DNA from: a virus | DNA length: 64,000 nucleotides | Virus record (IMG/VR): IMGVR_UViG_3300015371_000015 | Span: 1 to 64,000 of that record | Reading direction: 5' to 3' (one strand) | Shown: in pieces, positions 24,444-34,171 of the stretch | How positions within the stretch are numbered: the stretch's first letter is position 1 | How the letters are laid out: every line of letters begins with the position of its first letter | Program-made: the position numbers and the translations under genes | Notes under the pieces: generated by a model | Seen by the model: the letters and a program-made list of their open reading frames with translations, nothing else | Told to the model about the DNA's origin: nothing | Databases searched by the model: none

Positions 24444-27400
24444 GCAGCGTAGACGACCGCATTGTCAACATGCAGTTCAACAACAAGCAATTCGAGTCTG
24501 GTGCCACCCAGTCCCGAAAGACCCTCATGGGCCTCGAAGGCGCGATCGCTAAGACCGGTCAGTCCAAGGGTATCTCCAATCTCGGCGCTGCGGCGACGGG
24601 TGTTGGTAAGAAGTTCTCTGTCATGCAGGTGGCTGGCGTCACTGCGGTGGCTACGATCGCCAACAAGGCGGTCAACGCCGGCCTCAGTCTCGTCAAGAGC
24701 CTGACGATCGACCCGATCCTCCAGGGTTGGGATGAGTACAACACCAACCTGAAGTCGATCCAGACTGTTATGGCGAACACCGGCAAGGGCATCAAGCCCG
24801 TCCAGGGCGCGCTTAAGCAGCTGAACAACTTCTCTGACCAGACCATCTACAACTTCTCTGAAATGGCCAAGAACGTCGGTACCTTCACGGCCGCCGGCGT
24901 CGGTCTGAAGCAGTCGGTCTCAGCGATCAAGGGTATCGCCAACATGGCGGCGCTGTCGGGCTCGAGCTCACAGCAGGCCTCTGGCGCGATGTATCAGCTC
25001 TCTCAGGCAATTGCTGCTGGGCGAGTGAACCTCCAGGACTGGAACTCTGTGGTCAACGCTGGTATGGGTGGTAAGAACCTCCAGAAGGCGCTGATCCAGA
25101 CCGGTACTGCGATGGGCACGATCGATGCTAAGACGGTCAAGTGGGGCAAGAACATCAAGATCGCTGGTCAGTCCTTCCGAGAGTCGATCTCGGCCAAGGG
25201 AGGCGCTGCGCCATGGCTTACTTCTGATGTTCTGACCAAGACCCTGGCTCTCATGGACGGTCGTCTCTCGAAGACGGCTATCACGGCCAACATCATGGCC
25301 AAGGGCCAGCACACCATGGCCGAAGCCACGAAGATGGCGGATGAGCAGATCAAGGCGCAGCAGAAGACTCTTGCGAAGCAGGGGTACAACAGGGAGCAGA
25401 TCAAGTCCCTGACTTCTATGGCAGATCGGGCTTATCAGTCAGCGACCGTGGTCAAGACTCTGCCGCAGCTTATGGGCGTGGTGAAGGAATCGATCGGTTC
25501 GGTGTGGGCGAACGCCTTCTCTGCGATCGTCGGTAACTTCAACCAGTCCAAGAAGATGTGGACGGCTGCTGCAAACTCCATCTCGAACGTGATCAAGGGC
25601 TTCAGCATGAGGCTCAACAACGCGATCGTCATGTGGAAGAGAGGCATCGACGGGATCGGCGGAAGGTTCGCCGTCATCGAGGGCTTCAAGGCTGTATTCA
25701 AGACAATCGGCTCGATCCTTGGTGTGGTGGGCAAGGCCTTCCGCGATGCGTTCCCGCCTGGCGGCGAAAGCACTCTTGCCAAGATCTCGATCGGGTTCAT
25801 GCACCTTGCTCAGGCACTCGTGCCTAGTGAGGCGACCTTGAAGAGCCTGCGAAGCATCTTTGGCGGCATCTTTGCTGTCCTGCACATCGGCGTCTCACTG
25901 GTCACTGGCATTGCTGCCGGATTCAAGGCGCTCTTCGGCGCTATGTTCGAAGGATCCGGACAGGCTGGCGGCGGAGTTCTCGCTCTACTGGGCAGCGTCG
26001 GCGAGCTTCTGCTCAAGATCAATGAGATGCTCACCGGTGGCGGCAAGATGAAGGACTTCTTCGTCACTCTCGGCACCGCAATCGGCACGTCTCTGCATCC
26101 GGTGGTAGCCATCGTCAGCAGCGTTGTGGGAGCCATTGGCGCCCTTGGCGGTGTTGGTGGCGGACCTACAGCGTTCTTCGAGTCGATCCAGTCCTCCCTA
26201 GGTGGGCTTGCCGGCGTCGGAGACAAGGTCACCGCGGTGTTCACTTCCATCAGCGCATCGTTCAAGTCACTCGATCCAAGCAAGGTACAGGCTGCATTCG
26301 GCACGATCGGCAACATGGTCGGTCAGTTCGCCGGCGAAGGCGCCAAGATCGCTACCGGTCTCATCACTGGGCTGGTACAGGGTCTGGCTGGAGCAGCTCC
26401 TGCTATATTTGCCGCTATCGGCTCGCTTGGTTCATCGATCATCGAGGGCATCAAGAGCGCGCTTGGCGTGCATTCGCCCTCCTACAAGATGATCCCCGTC
26501 GGTGCTGGTCTGATTGCAGGACTGATCATTGGTATCTCTGGAGGCATCGGCGAGGCGCTCAGCGCTATGGGCACCATTGCCAAGAAGATGTTCCAGGGGT
26601 TCATCAACATGTTCAAGCAGCTCTTCAGCGGCATGAACTCGCTCGACATCGCGTCGATGTTCAACGCACTTCTTACCGGTGGTCTTCTGCTCAGCATGAA
26701 GAAGGTCTCAGACACCGTTCTGGACTTCAAGAAGATCATCAACGACGTGGTCGGCGGCTTGACCAACTCGCTCAAGGCGATGCAGCAGGGCGTCAAGGCT
26801 TATGCCATCAAGCAGATCGCAATCGGTGTCGCGCTCCTTGCGGCATCTGTTATCGCGCTGTCGTTCATCGACCCCAAGAAGATCGCTATCTCCATCGGTG
26901 CCATCGGTGCTATGGTGGGCATTCTGGTTGGGGCTATTGCCGCGCTCGGCAAGCTCGCCAAGGGCGAAGTGAATCTCGCTCTGATTGGTGCAAGCATGAC
27001 GATGATTGCTGCGGCAGTCTTGACTCTTGCCGGCGCAATCGCAATCCTGGGCAACCTGGACATGATGACGCTGGTCAAGGGCATTGGCTCTCTGGCGTTC
27101 ATCATGGGCATTCTGACTGCGTCTTTGGCTTTGCTGTCGAAGGCGGGAAAGACGTCTCTGGGTGTTGGTCCGGCCGTTCTCGCAATGGCCGTGGCAATCA
27201 ACATCATGGCGGTAGCAGTTGCTGCTCTGGGCATGATGGACATGAGTACTCTAGCCAAGGGGCTTGGCGCAATGGCCATCGGTCTGGGACTTATGGTCGG
27301 CGCGCTGATGATCCTTTCATCGGGAACATTGATGAAGCAGCTTGTAGCATCTGGTACAGCTCTGGTCCTTGTCGCTACATCGTTGACTATTCTTGCTGGC

Positions 27401-29764
27401 GTTATTGCTCTGTTCGGTAACATGGACATGGGCACGTTGGTCAAGGGCTTTGCTGCTATGGCCATCGGTCTGACTCTTATGACCGCATCGTTGATGCTCT
27501 TGGGCAATACTGGCCCGTTCGTGATTCTAGCGGCGGCTGGTATGGTCATGATGGCTAAGGCAATGCTGCTCATGGTCCCAGTCATTGGCATTCTCGGCAG
27601 CATGGACTGGGGAACTCTAGCCAAGGGCCTTGGTGCTGTCGCTATCGTGATGGCCATATTTGTCGCTGGCGTTGCAGCTCTTGGGGCTGTGGCTATGGTC
27701 GTCGGGCCTGGTCTAATCATGCTCGGCACCGCGCTATTGCTCGCAGGCGCGGGCATGCTTGCGTTCGGCACGGGCTTCGCGCTCATGGCGGCCGCTGGTA
27801 CTGCTGGCGTGGCCGTGCTTACCGCAGCATTCGTGGCGTTTATGGGTCTTCTGCCTGCACTGGCACAGCAGCTGGCTTCGGCCATTGTTGCGACTTTGGA
27901 GACGTTCGCTAAGGCGGCTCCACGCTGGCGTGCTGCGATGTCGACCATCATTAAGAACATGATCGGCGTGCTGAGGGACAACATCCCGCAATTCGGCAAG
28001 CTGCTCAAGACCATGATCGCTACTGGTCTGTCCGTTCTTAAGTCGGCCGTGCCTCGGTTCATCGAGACAGGGTTCACGATCATCGACAAGTTCCTGGCGA
28101 GCGTTGCGGCCCACGTGCCCAACATTGTCAAGTCGGCGGTCAAGATCGCTGTCAGCTTCATGCAGACAATCGGTAATCAGGCAGGCAAGCTGGCTGATGC
28201 TGGCGCCAAGATGATCATCAAGTTCATCACGGCAACGGCCAAGGCTATCGACAACAACAGCAAGCAACTTGGAACGGCCGCAGGCAAGCTGGGCGTCGCC
28301 ATCGTCAAGGGCATCGTCAAGGGCATCGGGGGCATCGCTCACGAGGTCATGGACGCGGCCGGCGAGCTGGCACAGAAGGCTATCAACAAGATCAAGGACA
28401 AGCTCAGTATCTTCTCGCCTTCGAAGGTGACCGAAGAGCTGGGTATGTACTTCGGCATGGGCTTTGCGCAGGGTATCGCTGGCCATCAGAAGCCGGTAAG
28501 CGATGCTTCGGGCTCTCTTGCTGATGCGTCCATCAACGCCATCGAATCGGCTCTGCTGATTCAGTCCCCATCCAAGAAGGCTCAGTGGTGGGGCGAGATG
28601 ATCGGTGCAGGACTGGCAGCTGGCTTGAAGAAGGCTAACATGCCTGCAGTTAAGTCTATGCTGGACTTCATTAACTCGATTACAGCCGCGGGCGATAGTA
28701 CCGTGCTGTCTAGGTCGAGGGCTGCGGAGAAGGCAGAGGCCACCGCGGCAAAGTCAGCAGTTCGAGCAGACATCGCCAAGAAGCGTGCAGCAGCAGTCCC
28801 GGCGAAGAACAAGAAGGCCAAGAAGGCGGCAAACGCAGCAGCTACCAAGGCCGCTAATCAGGCCAAGAAGGATGCTGCAGCTGCAGCTACTGCTAATAAG
28901 TCTGTGGAGAATGCGATCGCTATGCGCGACGCGGACGCCAAGGGCCGAGGCGACATCTATCAGAGTTACGCCACGTCGAATGCTGACAAGGCAACGAAGC
29001 TGTTGGCGAAGGCTGCGCAAGAGTCGGCTTCGGCCAAGGCACTTGCTAGAACCAATGCCAGGCTGGCAGCTCAGCTTCGCGCACAGGCGGTTAAGGATGC
29101 CAAGGCAGCCAAGACCGCGGCAGACAATGCTAAGAAGTACCAGCAGACGGCGCTGAATTACTACGCTGTCGAGGTTAACGATCGCATCAAGGCCATGAGG
29201 GATGCTCAAGACGCGGAGGCGAAGGCAAAGGCCGATCAGGCTGAGCTGGACGCCGCGACAGATCCTCAGGCTAAGGCGGACATCCTCAACAAGAGGGCGG
29301 CTGCCAACGACGTGCTCGCAGCGCAGTACAAGGCCGACATGGAGACCTTGATTGCTCAGGCGCAAGCCGAGGCAGGAAAGAACGCCACGAAGGCCCTTGC
29401 TTTGCTTGATCAGGCGGATGCAGCTGCTGCGGCGGCTAAGGACGCTGCGGATCAGGCGGAACAGCAGCGCAAGGATGCAGAAGCAGCACTGGGAACTGAC
29501 ACTACTAGCTCGGGCTCTGGTCCGGGCACCATCACGCCATCCGACGACGTGCTCGCACAGGCTGCGAAGATCGTCGACAACTACACGGCGTCGATGCAGC
29601 AGGCCGAACAGGCCGCTTTGGCTGACCAGCCTATCCAGCAGTTCGTCCAGAACAACTACTCTCCGGAAGCCTTGAGCGTTTCGGAGGTTTATCGACAGAC
29701 CAACAACCTTATGTCGCTCGCCCAGCTCAAAATGGGAGGAATCAAGCGACCTGGAGACTCGTAA
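24440..29764 (+). CDS. Tape measure protein
   Basis: 1,774 aa from GTG 24440 (GTGA overlap). Typical tape measure N-terminus (AANSISNVIKG, tape-measure core QSVSAIKGIANMAALSGSSSQQ). Residues about 830-1100 hold four ~70-residue hydrophobic repeats with cores LGNLDMMTLVKGIGSLAF, LGMMDMSTLAKGLGAMAI, FGNMDMGTLVKGFAAMAI and LGSMDWGTLAKGLGAVAI. The last ~350 residues are an Ala/Lys/Asp-rich coiled coil. At about 1.5 Angstrom per residue it implies a tail of roughly 270 nm (inference). Confidence 0.95.
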   Translation: MSSVDDRIVNMQFNNKQFESGATQSRKTLMGLEGAIAKTGQSKGISNLGAAATGVGKKFSVMQVAGVTAVATIANKAVNAGLSLVKSLTIDPILQGWDEYNTNLKSIQTVMANTGKGIKPVQGALKQLNNFSDQTIYNFSEMAKNVGTFTAAGVGLKQSVSAIKGIANMAALSGSSSQQASGAMYQLSQAIAAGRVNLQDWNSVVNAGMGGKNLQKALIQTGTAMGTIDAKTVKWGKNIKIAGQSFRESISAKGGAAPWLTSDVLTKTLALMDGRLSKTAITANIMAKGQHTMAEATKMADEQIKAQQKTLAKQGYNREQIKSLTSMADRAYQSATVVKTLPQLMGVVKESIGSVWANAFSAIVGNFNQSKKMWTAAANSISNVIKGFSMRLNNAIVMWKRGIDGIGGRFAVIEGFKAVFKTIGSILGVVGKAFRDAFPPGGESTLAKISIGFMHLAQALVPSEATLKSLRSIFGGIFAVLHIGVSLVTGIAAGFKALFGAMFEGSGQAGGGVLALLGSVGELLLKINEMLTGGGKMKDFFVTLGTAIGTSLHPVVAIVSSVVGAIGALGGVGGGPTAFFESIQSSLGGLAGVGDKVTAVFTSISASFKSLDPSKVQAAFGTIGNMVGQFAGEGAKIATGLITGLVQGLAGAAPAIFAAIGSLGSSIIEGIKSALGVHSPSYKMIPVGAGLIAGLIIGISGGIGEALSAMGTIAKKMFQGFINMFKQLFSGMNSLDIASMFNALLTGGLLLSMKKVSDTVLDFKKIINDVVGGLTNSLKAMQQGVKAYAIKQIAIGVALLAASVIALSFIDPKKIAISIGAIGAMVGILVGAIAALGKLAKGEVNLALIGASMTMIAAAVLTLAGAIAILGNLDMMTLVKGIGSLAFIMGILTASLALLSKAGKTSLGVGPAVLAMAVAINIMAVAVAALGMMDMSTLAKGLGAMAIGLGLMVGALMILSSGTLMKQLVASGTALVLVATSLTILAGVIALFGNMDMGTLVKGFAAMAIGLTLMTASLMLLGNTGPFVILAAAGMVMMAKAMLLMVPVIGILGSMDWGTLAKGLGAVAIVMAIFVAGVAALGAVAMVVGPGLIMLGTALLLAGAGMLAFGTGFALMAAAGTAGVAVLTAAFVAFMGLLPALAQQLASAIVATLETFAKAAPRWRAAMSTIIKNMIGVLRDNIPQFGKLLKTMIATGLSVLKSAVPRFIETGFTIIDKFLASVAAHVPNIVKSAVKIAVSFMQTIGNQAGKLADAGAKMIIKFITATAKAIDNNSKQLGTAAGKLGVAIVKGIVKGIGGIAHEVMDAAGELAQKAINKIKDKLSIFSPSKVTEELGMYFGMGFAQGIAGHQKPVSDASGSLADASINAIESALLIQSPSKKAQWWGEMIGAGLAAGLKKANMPAVKSMLDFINSITAAGDSTVLSRSRAAEKAEATAAKSAVRADIAKKRAAAVPAKNKKAKKAANAAATKAANQAKKDAAAAATANKSVENAIAMRDADAKGRGDIYQSYATSNADKATKLLAKAAQESASAKALARTNARLAAQLRAQAVKDAKAAKTAADNAKKYQQTALNYYAVEVNDRIKAMRDAQDAEAKAKADQAELDAATDPQAKADILNKRAAANDVLAAQYKADMETLIAQAQAEAGKNATKALALLDQADAAAAAAKDAADQAEQQRKDAEAALGTDTTSSGSGPGTITPSDDVLAQAAKIVDNYTASMQQAEQAALADQPIQQFVQNNYSPEALSVSEVYRQTNNLMSLAQLKMGGIKRPGDS

Positions 29765-29778
29765 GAGAGGAGACTACC

Positions 29779-30606
29779 TTGCTAACGCGAATTGACGTCG
29801 ACAGCGAGAACGCATTCTACATCCCGATTGCCGGCGCTACGCCGAAGGATAGTCTCATCGTCCAGAAGATTGAGGGTCTGAACCCACCGGATGTCACTCT
29901 GTTCATGGGTGATTACGCAAGAGACGGCGGGAACTACCAGGGGCGCAGGGTTGGGAACAGGAACGTGGTCATCACCTTCGACCTTAATCCCAACCCTGCG
30001 CTCGGGGAGACCGTAGATGGCCTTCGTGAGCTCCTTTACAAGGCCTTTCTGGATCCTCAGCCCGACGCCGACTACATCAAGCTGAACTTCCTCGATGACG
30101 CAGGACGTACAAGGTACGTGGTCGGCTACACGGAAAAGATCGAGACTTCACCCTTCGACATTGACACCTCTGCGCAGGTGTCAATCATCTGTCCGGACCC
30201 CTACATCCGAGACGACATCAAGACGGTCAAGGCAGACCCTAGTGGATGGATCAACGTTCCATTCAGCTACAAGGGCACGGCGGAGACGGGCTTTGAGGCG
30301 GAGATCTACATCACTGCGCCGACCGATACTCTCACGCTGGAGAACAACGGTCGCACTATGGTCTTTAACCGCTCGTTCTTTGCGGGCGACGTTATCAAGA
30401 TCAACACCAATGCAGGTTCTCGTAGCATTACAGTTGCTCACGCCGGCGAACCCGTTAAGTCGATCGTTGCGAGCATGAGCGCTCTGTCCCCGTGGCTGCA
30501 GCTTCACTCCCAGAACAACAACATGAAGGTCTATGGAGAGCAGACGACCGATCTGGTCGCCGCAGTTCGCTCTTTGGGGTACACCCAGTCCTATTGGGGG
30601 ATTTAA
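29779..30606 (+). CDS. Distal tail protein (Dit-like)
   Basis: 275 aa from TTG 29779; GAGAGGAGA precedes it and the first residues LTRIDVDSENAFYIPI fit a real start. Pattern of siphophage tail components: IQKIEGLNPPDVTLFMG, YQGRRVGNRNVVITFDLNP, GLRELLYKAFLDP, VQVSIICPDPYIRD-like SIICPDPYIRDD. Forms the hub at the tail tip below the tape measure protein. Confidence 0.8.
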   Translation: MLTRIDVDSENAFYIPIAGATPKDSLIVQKIEGLNPPDVTLFMGDYARDGGNYQGRRVGNRNVVITFDLNPNPALGETVDGLRELLYKAFLDPQPDADYIKLNFLDDAGRTRYVVGYTEKIETSPFDIDTSAQVSIICPDPYIRDDIKTVKADPSGWINVPFSYKGTAETGFEAEIYITAPTDTLTLENNGRTMVFNRSFFAGDVIKINTNAGSRSITVAHAGEPVKSIVASMSALSPWLQLHSQNNNMKVYGEQTTDLVAAVRSLGYTQSYWGI

Positions 30607-31697
30607 TGGAGTTCCAGACACTCAACGAGGACTTCCAGGCAGAGCATGTCGTAGAGAACTACGAGACTCTCATCTGGACCGAACGTTACTCAACCAACGG
30701 CGAGTTCCAAGCCACCTTCAACAACATTCCTGCCGGCCTAGCGCAGCTTCCGGAAGGCTCGTACGTCACTCTTCGTGAGTCGACGGTGCCCATGAAGGTC
30801 GAAACTCACAAAATCGAAAAGAAGAAGAACGCTGTCCCAGTATTGACTGTTACCGGTCGAACCTGTGAGGCCTGCTGGCTTGAGCAGCGCCAAAGCGTTA
30901 AGGATCTGCCTAGCGCTGCGGGTCGCCCTGCGTGGACCATTACGGCAGACAAGCAATCAGATGCTGCCTACAAGGCCATTCGCACCGTCATTGGAGATGA
31001 AGAGCGCTTCAAGGATGGCGTTTCGGTATTGGCCGCTATTGCTCCCTCGATCTCAGCTAAGCGAGCTATTCCACAGGCGAGTCTCATCTTGCCTCAGGAT
31101 TACAGCACGTTGACAACGAATACTTACGAGATCAAGGCCGGCAATCTCTACACGGTAATCATGGAGCTGATCACGGCGAATTTCCACGGCATTAAGTCGG
31201 TTCGCCCAAACACAAGCGACACTCGTGTAGACATCGAGATCTACAACGGCTCTGATCGAACTGATGAGCTCGTCTTCGACGCACGATTCGATCAGATCGA
31301 CGACGCCACATATTTGTTGAGTAAGCAAGGATCTTGCGACATTGCTCTTGTCTACGGTCCCAACGGTAGCCAGCAAGTCTTGAAGAATGCTACCGAAGAG
31401 CCGGAAGGTCTTGAGCGACGCGAGCTCCTGGTCGACGACTCAGGCTCTACGTCCGAAATCCGAACGAACCACGGTCTTGTCGAGCTATACAAGTACAACG
31501 CTACGGCGCTGTTCGACGGACAGATCGCTGAGCAGGTAGCTTCGGGCTACAACAAGGACTACTTCCTTGGCGATTTGCTTAAGCTGACGGGACAGTACGG
31601 TCTTTCGCAGATCGTGCGGGTTGCTGAGTTCATTCGGTCTTCTGACAACACCGGAACAAAGGCATACCCCACGTTCGAGGCAATCACCACCTCATAG
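30606..31697 (+). CDS. ReqiPepy6 Gp37-like baseplate protein
   Basis: 363 aa from ATG 30606, sharing a base with the previous stop. Tail-associated hub pattern: YETLIWTERYSTNGEFQATFN, ESTVPMKVETHKIEKKKN, LTVTGRTCEACWLEQR and DYFLGDLLKLTGQYGLSQIVRVAEFIRS. Follows the Dit gene as expected for the tail-tip hub. No lytic domain seen. Confidence 0.8.
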   Translation: MEFQTLNEDFQAEHVVENYETLIWTERYSTNGEFQATFNNIPAGLAQLPEGSYVTLRESTVPMKVETHKIEKKKNAVPVLTVTGRTCEACWLEQRQSVKDLPSAAGRPAWTITADKQSDAAYKAIRTVIGDEERFKDGVSVLAAIAPSISAKRAIPQASLILPQDYSTLTTNTYEIKAGNLYTVIMELITANFHGIKSVRPNTSDTRVDIEIYNGSDRTDELVFDARFDQIDDATYLLSKQGSCDIALVYGPNGSQQVLKNATEEPEGLERRELLVDDSGSTSEIRTNHGLVELYKYNATALFDGQIAEQVASGYNKDYFLGDLLKLTGQYGLSQIVRVAEFIRSSDNTGTKAYPTFEAITTS

Positions 31698-31713
31698 AAA
31701 GGGGGGTCGTCGA

Positions 31714-31977
31714 GTGAGTCATAGGCAGGAGGGGCCAAAACTTCCCCGTAAGCTCGACCCTCATACCGTTCAGCTCATTGTGAAGATTTTTCGAGACATG
31801 GCGATCTTCATTCTCGGCGCATATGGGTTCGTCCACGAATTATCACGAACCGGCGCTGAGCGTCCACAAATCCTGATCTTGTGCGGCATGATGATGGGTC
31901 TGCCGCTGATCATCCGGGGGGACGAGAAGAAACAAGAGGAGGTGAAACCAGATGACAGCAGCAAGGCCGCTTCCTAG
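31714..31977 (+). CDS. Small membrane protein
   Basis: 87 aa from GTG 31714, with AAAGGGGGG upstream. One or two hydrophobic segments (MAIFILGAYGFVHEL about 29-43; ILILCGMMMGLPLIIRG about 52-68) and a charged tail. First gene of the lysis-type membrane cluster between baseplate and holin. May be a holin or holin regulator. Confidence 0.55.
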   Translation: MSHRQEGPKLPRKLDPHTVQLIVKIFRDMAIFILGAYGFVHELSRTGAERPQILILCGMMMGLPLIIRGDEKKQEEVKPDDSSKAAS

Positions 31978-32104
31978 GCGTGCGCTTGAGTGCGTCCATC
32001 GGGTTCACCGGAAGTATTACAACACTACCAACTACATCGCGATCATGGTCACGATTCTCGTGATCCTGCAGATCTGGTGGATGTATGGAGGAGGGCATAG
32101 ATGA
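31952..32104 (+). CDS. 50-residue membrane peptide
   Basis: Short gene from ATG 31952, with AGAGGAGGTG ten bases before it, overlapping the previous gene by 26 bases and the next by 4. One transmembrane helix (YIAIMVTILVILQIWWMYGG) after a basic N-terminus (LPRRALECVHRVHRKYY). Cytoplasm-in orientation is expected. A lysis accessory role is plausible but unproven. Confidence 0.6.
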   Translation: MTAARPLPRRALECVHRVHRKYYNTTNYIAIMVTILVILQIWWMYGGGHR

Positions 32105-32520
32105 ATCATCGTGCTAAGCAGCATTGGCTGAAAGAGTTCTTGAACAAGTACCCACAGGCCATTGCATACTTAGGCCTTGGTTTGATCTTGGTTCTGATCT
32201 TCACTCTCCAGACCATTAGCAACCACAATACGTTCAAGAGTCTGTGCGTTTCCGGCATCGATTCTCGAAACGTAGATCGGGATCAGACGCAGCGAATTTA
32301 CAACCTCGCTGTCAGCACGCTTCCGAAGAACAACGAGGGTCTTACTAAGGACCAGATCAAGCGACTCAATGCTTACGTGAAGCAGGTTCAAAAGTTTCGC
32401 GATGAGTCTTTCGCTACGATCAAGCCGTCGGAAGCGTGTAAGCCTTTCGTCGATGACGATGTGGTCACGCCGGAGCAGTGGGCGAAAGAACACCCGCCCA
32501 AGCCGCTCAACGAATCCTAG
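32101..32520 (+). CDS. Membrane-anchored periplasm-facing protein
   Basis: 139 aa, AGGAGG before the ATG. One N-terminal membrane helix (AYLGLGLILVLIFTLQTI about 22-39), then a soluble helical domain with two cysteines (SLCVSGIDSRN and SEACKPFVDDD) that may form a disulfide outside the cell. Sits immediately before the holin; a lysis accessory protein is the simplest reading. Confidence 0.55.
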   Translation: MNHRAKQHWLKEFLNKYPQAIAYLGLGLILVLIFTLQTISNHNTFKSLCVSGIDSRNVDRDQTQRIYNLAVSTLPKNNEGLTKDQIKRLNAYVKQVQKFRDESFATIKPSEACKPFVDDDVVTPEQWAKEHPPKPLNES

Positions 32521-32528
32521 GAGCATAC

Positions 32529-32972
32529 ATGGCAAACCCCGAGCCGGTTAACGGCGCACACAAGGCTGAAGAGGTCGGAAACCCTCTATTCAGCGGGCCT
32601 GTCTACGACAAGCTCAAGTTCATCGCCCAGGTAGTCCTGCCTGCGGTTGCTACCTTCTACATCACGGTGGGCAATCTGTGGCATTGGCCAGAGCCTGAGA
32701 AGGTGTCAGGCACGATCATGGCCTTCGACTTCCTGCTGGGTGTGATCCTGGGGATTTCATCCAACCAGTTCAAGGCAATCGACCGCGCTCAAAAGGTCAT
32801 CGAGCAGAATACCACTGCTGCCACGATCATCACCGACAGCGTGGATCCGGACACTGGGATCCCCAACATCGGGCTGAAGATCACCCAGCCTTTGGAAGAG
32901 GTGTTGAAGTCCAACACCATCCGGGTGAAGGTCGACAACCAGCTACCTCCAGAGCATCAGTTACCAGGCTGA
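32529..32972 (+). CDS. Holin, r1t-like
   Basis: 147 aa from ATG 32529 with TAGGAG upstream. YDKLKFIAQVVLPAVATFYITVG and a second hydrophobic stretch AFDFLLGVILGISSNQF match r1t-type phage holins (two membrane helices with a short WHWPEPEKV turn). The soluble C-terminus is longer than usual. Forms membrane lesions that release the lysin. Confidence 0.8.
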   Translation: MANPEPVNGAHKAEEVGNPLFSGPVYDKLKFIAQVVLPAVATFYITVGNLWHWPEPEKVSGTIMAFDFLLGVILGISSNQFKAIDRAQKVIEQNTTAATIITDSVDPDTGIPNIGLKITQPLEEVLKSNTIRVKVDNQLPPEHQLPG

Positions 32973-32999
32973 AAACTTCAAAATGGGAGTGACGACTAA

Positions 33000-33293
33000 G
33001 TGCATGTAGAAGACATTCTCCGAATCATCAATCTCGTTCTCGCGATTCTCACGATTGTGTGGCTGGTAATCCGCCGGTTGCGAAATCGTGGAGATTACGG
33101 AAGAGGCTCTCTTCGACGCGACATCTGGACGTCATCGTTTTTGTGGTTCTTAGCCGCCATCGTCGGTACCTACGAGCAGCTGTTCGATACGGGCACCTAC
33201 TTCCGTGTCGTCTTTACTCTGGGAGCGATTCTGACAACGATCAGCATTCTCGCCAGACCGAACAAAGAGTGGGTTGATGGTACCCAGGGATGA
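33000..33293 (+). CDS. Small membrane protein, possible second holin
   Basis: 97 aa from GTG 33000. The ribosome site is the recurring element TTCAAAATGGGAG. Three hydrophobic segments (IINLVLAILTIVWLVI, SFLWFLAAIVGTYEQL, VVFTLGAILTTISILA) separated by basic loops. Located directly after the holin, where a second holin or antiholin is common. Confidence 0.6.
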   Translation: MHVEDILRIINLVLAILTIVWLVIRRLRNRGDYGRGSLRRDIWTSSFLWFLAAIVGTYEQLFDTGTYFRVVFTLGAILTTISILARPNKEWVDGTQG

Positions 33294-33304
33294 TCTGTCC
33301 GCCT

Positions 33305-33333
33305 TCGCGCTAGAAACAAGTACTTAAATGAGA
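33305..33333 (+). promoter_or_regulatory. Class-29 phage promoter, copy 1
   Basis: Starts TCGCG, has AACAA 6 bases later and ends TTAAATGAGA; all 19 copies are exactly 29 bases. First copy after the late genes, 27 bases before the next gene. Confidence 0.8.
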
Positions 33334-33360
33334 ACTATCCTCTAGCGAAAGGCACAGCCT

Positions 33361-33711
33361 ATGGACCCCGACCGCTTTGAAGCGATCCAGAACGGATTCC
33401 TCGACCAGATCGACCAGGAGCCGCTCGAAGCCGACAAGACCGCCACCATGATCAAGAACCTCGAAGCGTTCTCGAAGCTCCAGCCTCGCGTACCCGCGCC
33501 TGAGCCCGCAACCACTCCTCCCCTTCCGGAGACCAAGTGGGACCGGTTCAAGTGCGGCGTCGCGAAGGTCTGGGACAACGAGACGACCCGAGTCGCGATC
33601 AAGGCAGGCGCGTCTGTCGGCGGAGTGATCTTCGTCGGCTGGCAGACGATCCACAAGGACCGCGTCATCGAACGTCAGGCGCTCGCGCAGGCCAACCAGC
33701 GCAGTCTGTAG
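33361..33711 (+). CDS. Hypothetical protein with C-terminal hydrophobic helix
   Basis: 116 aa, GCGAAAGG upstream. Acidic N-terminal half (FEAIQNGFLDQIDQEPLEADK), Pro-rich linker (VPAPEPATTPPLPETK), then a possible membrane helix VAIKAGASVGGVIFVGWQTI and basic tail. First gene of the right-arm small-gene region, transcribed alone between its promoter and a strong terminator. Confidence 0.6.
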   Translation: MDPDRFEAIQNGFLDQIDQEPLEADKTATMIKNLEAFSKLQPRVPAPEPATTPPLPETKWDRFKCGVAKVWDNETTRVAIKAGASVGGVIFVGWQTIHKDRVIERQALAQANQRSL

Positions 33712-33722
33712 TTCCAAGAAGG

Positions 33723-33757
33723 GTGGGCCTCTGTGAAAACAGGGGCTTACCTTTTTG
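33723..33757 (+). terminator. Intrinsic terminator
   Basis: GGTGGGCCTCTGT pairs with ACAGGGGCTTACC (13 pairs, several G-T) around a GAAA loop and is followed by TTTTTG. Confidence 0.8.
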
Positions 33758-33805
33758 TTCAGATCGAAAATCCCCCGGGGCAATTTTGCCGAAAACTTTT
33801 GTGAA

Positions 33806-33834
33806 TCGCGTAGGTAACAATGACTAAAATGAGA
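33806..33834 (+). promoter_or_regulatory. Class-29 phage promoter, copy 2
   Basis: TCGCG, AACAA and TAAAATGAGA with the invariant 29-base length; 22 bases before the next gene. Confidence 0.85.
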
Positions 33835-33856
33835 CACCTACCCCAAGGAGATTCCT

Positions 33857-34105
33857 ATGCAAGACGAGGACCTTAGCACCCTCGCGTACTGGAGTGAAAT
33901 GCTCACCAAGACCGTCAAGCGTCTGGAGCCGTACCAAGAGAAGCTGATTCAGATCCCGATCGAGACCTTCACCTACGAAGATCACGTGAGGCTGCGTCAT
34001 ATCCTCCTGGACATCCAGGTCGAGACCGGCCTTCTCGAGCGTGACATCCAGAAAGCGAAGAAGCGCAAGCCGCCCACCTTCCTGCAACGCCTCTTCAACA
34101 AGTAG
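33857..34105 (+). CDS. Hypothetical helical protein
   Basis: 82 aa, CAAGGAGA before the ATG. Predicted all-alpha and charged: WSEMLTKTVKRLEPYQEKLIQ, then VRLRHILLDIQVETGLLERDI and a basic end. Its beginning and size resemble the 62606-62869 protein only loosely. Single-gene transcription unit. Function unknown. Confidence 0.65.
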   Translation: MQDEDLSTLAYWSEMLTKTVKRLEPYQEKLIQIPIETFTYEDHVRLRHILLDIQVETGLLERDIQKAKKRKPPTFLQRLFNK

Positions 34106-34113
34106 CACATCAA

Positions 34114-34139
34114 GCCCGCCCCGCAAGGGGTTAGGGTTT
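34114..34139 (+). terminator. GGTTAGGGTTT-class terminator 1
   Basis: CCCC-GCAA-GGGG hairpin followed by TTAGGGTTT, immediately ahead of a promoter copy. Confidence 0.8.
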
Positions 34140-34142
34140 CGC

Positions 34143-34171
34143 TCGCGCTGGAAACTGCTACTAAGATGAGA
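34143..34171 (+). promoter_or_regulatory. Class-29 phage promoter, copy 3
   Basis: TCGCG, AAACT in place of AACAA, and TAAGATGAGA. No gene follows for 180 bases; it drives the structured RNA at 34168. Confidence 0.8.

Noticed and set aside
26800-28161. 453-codon open frame on the minus strand
   Set aside because: Complement of the hydrophobic repeats of the tape measure gene; no ribosome site and repetitive Met/Ala/Pro composition.
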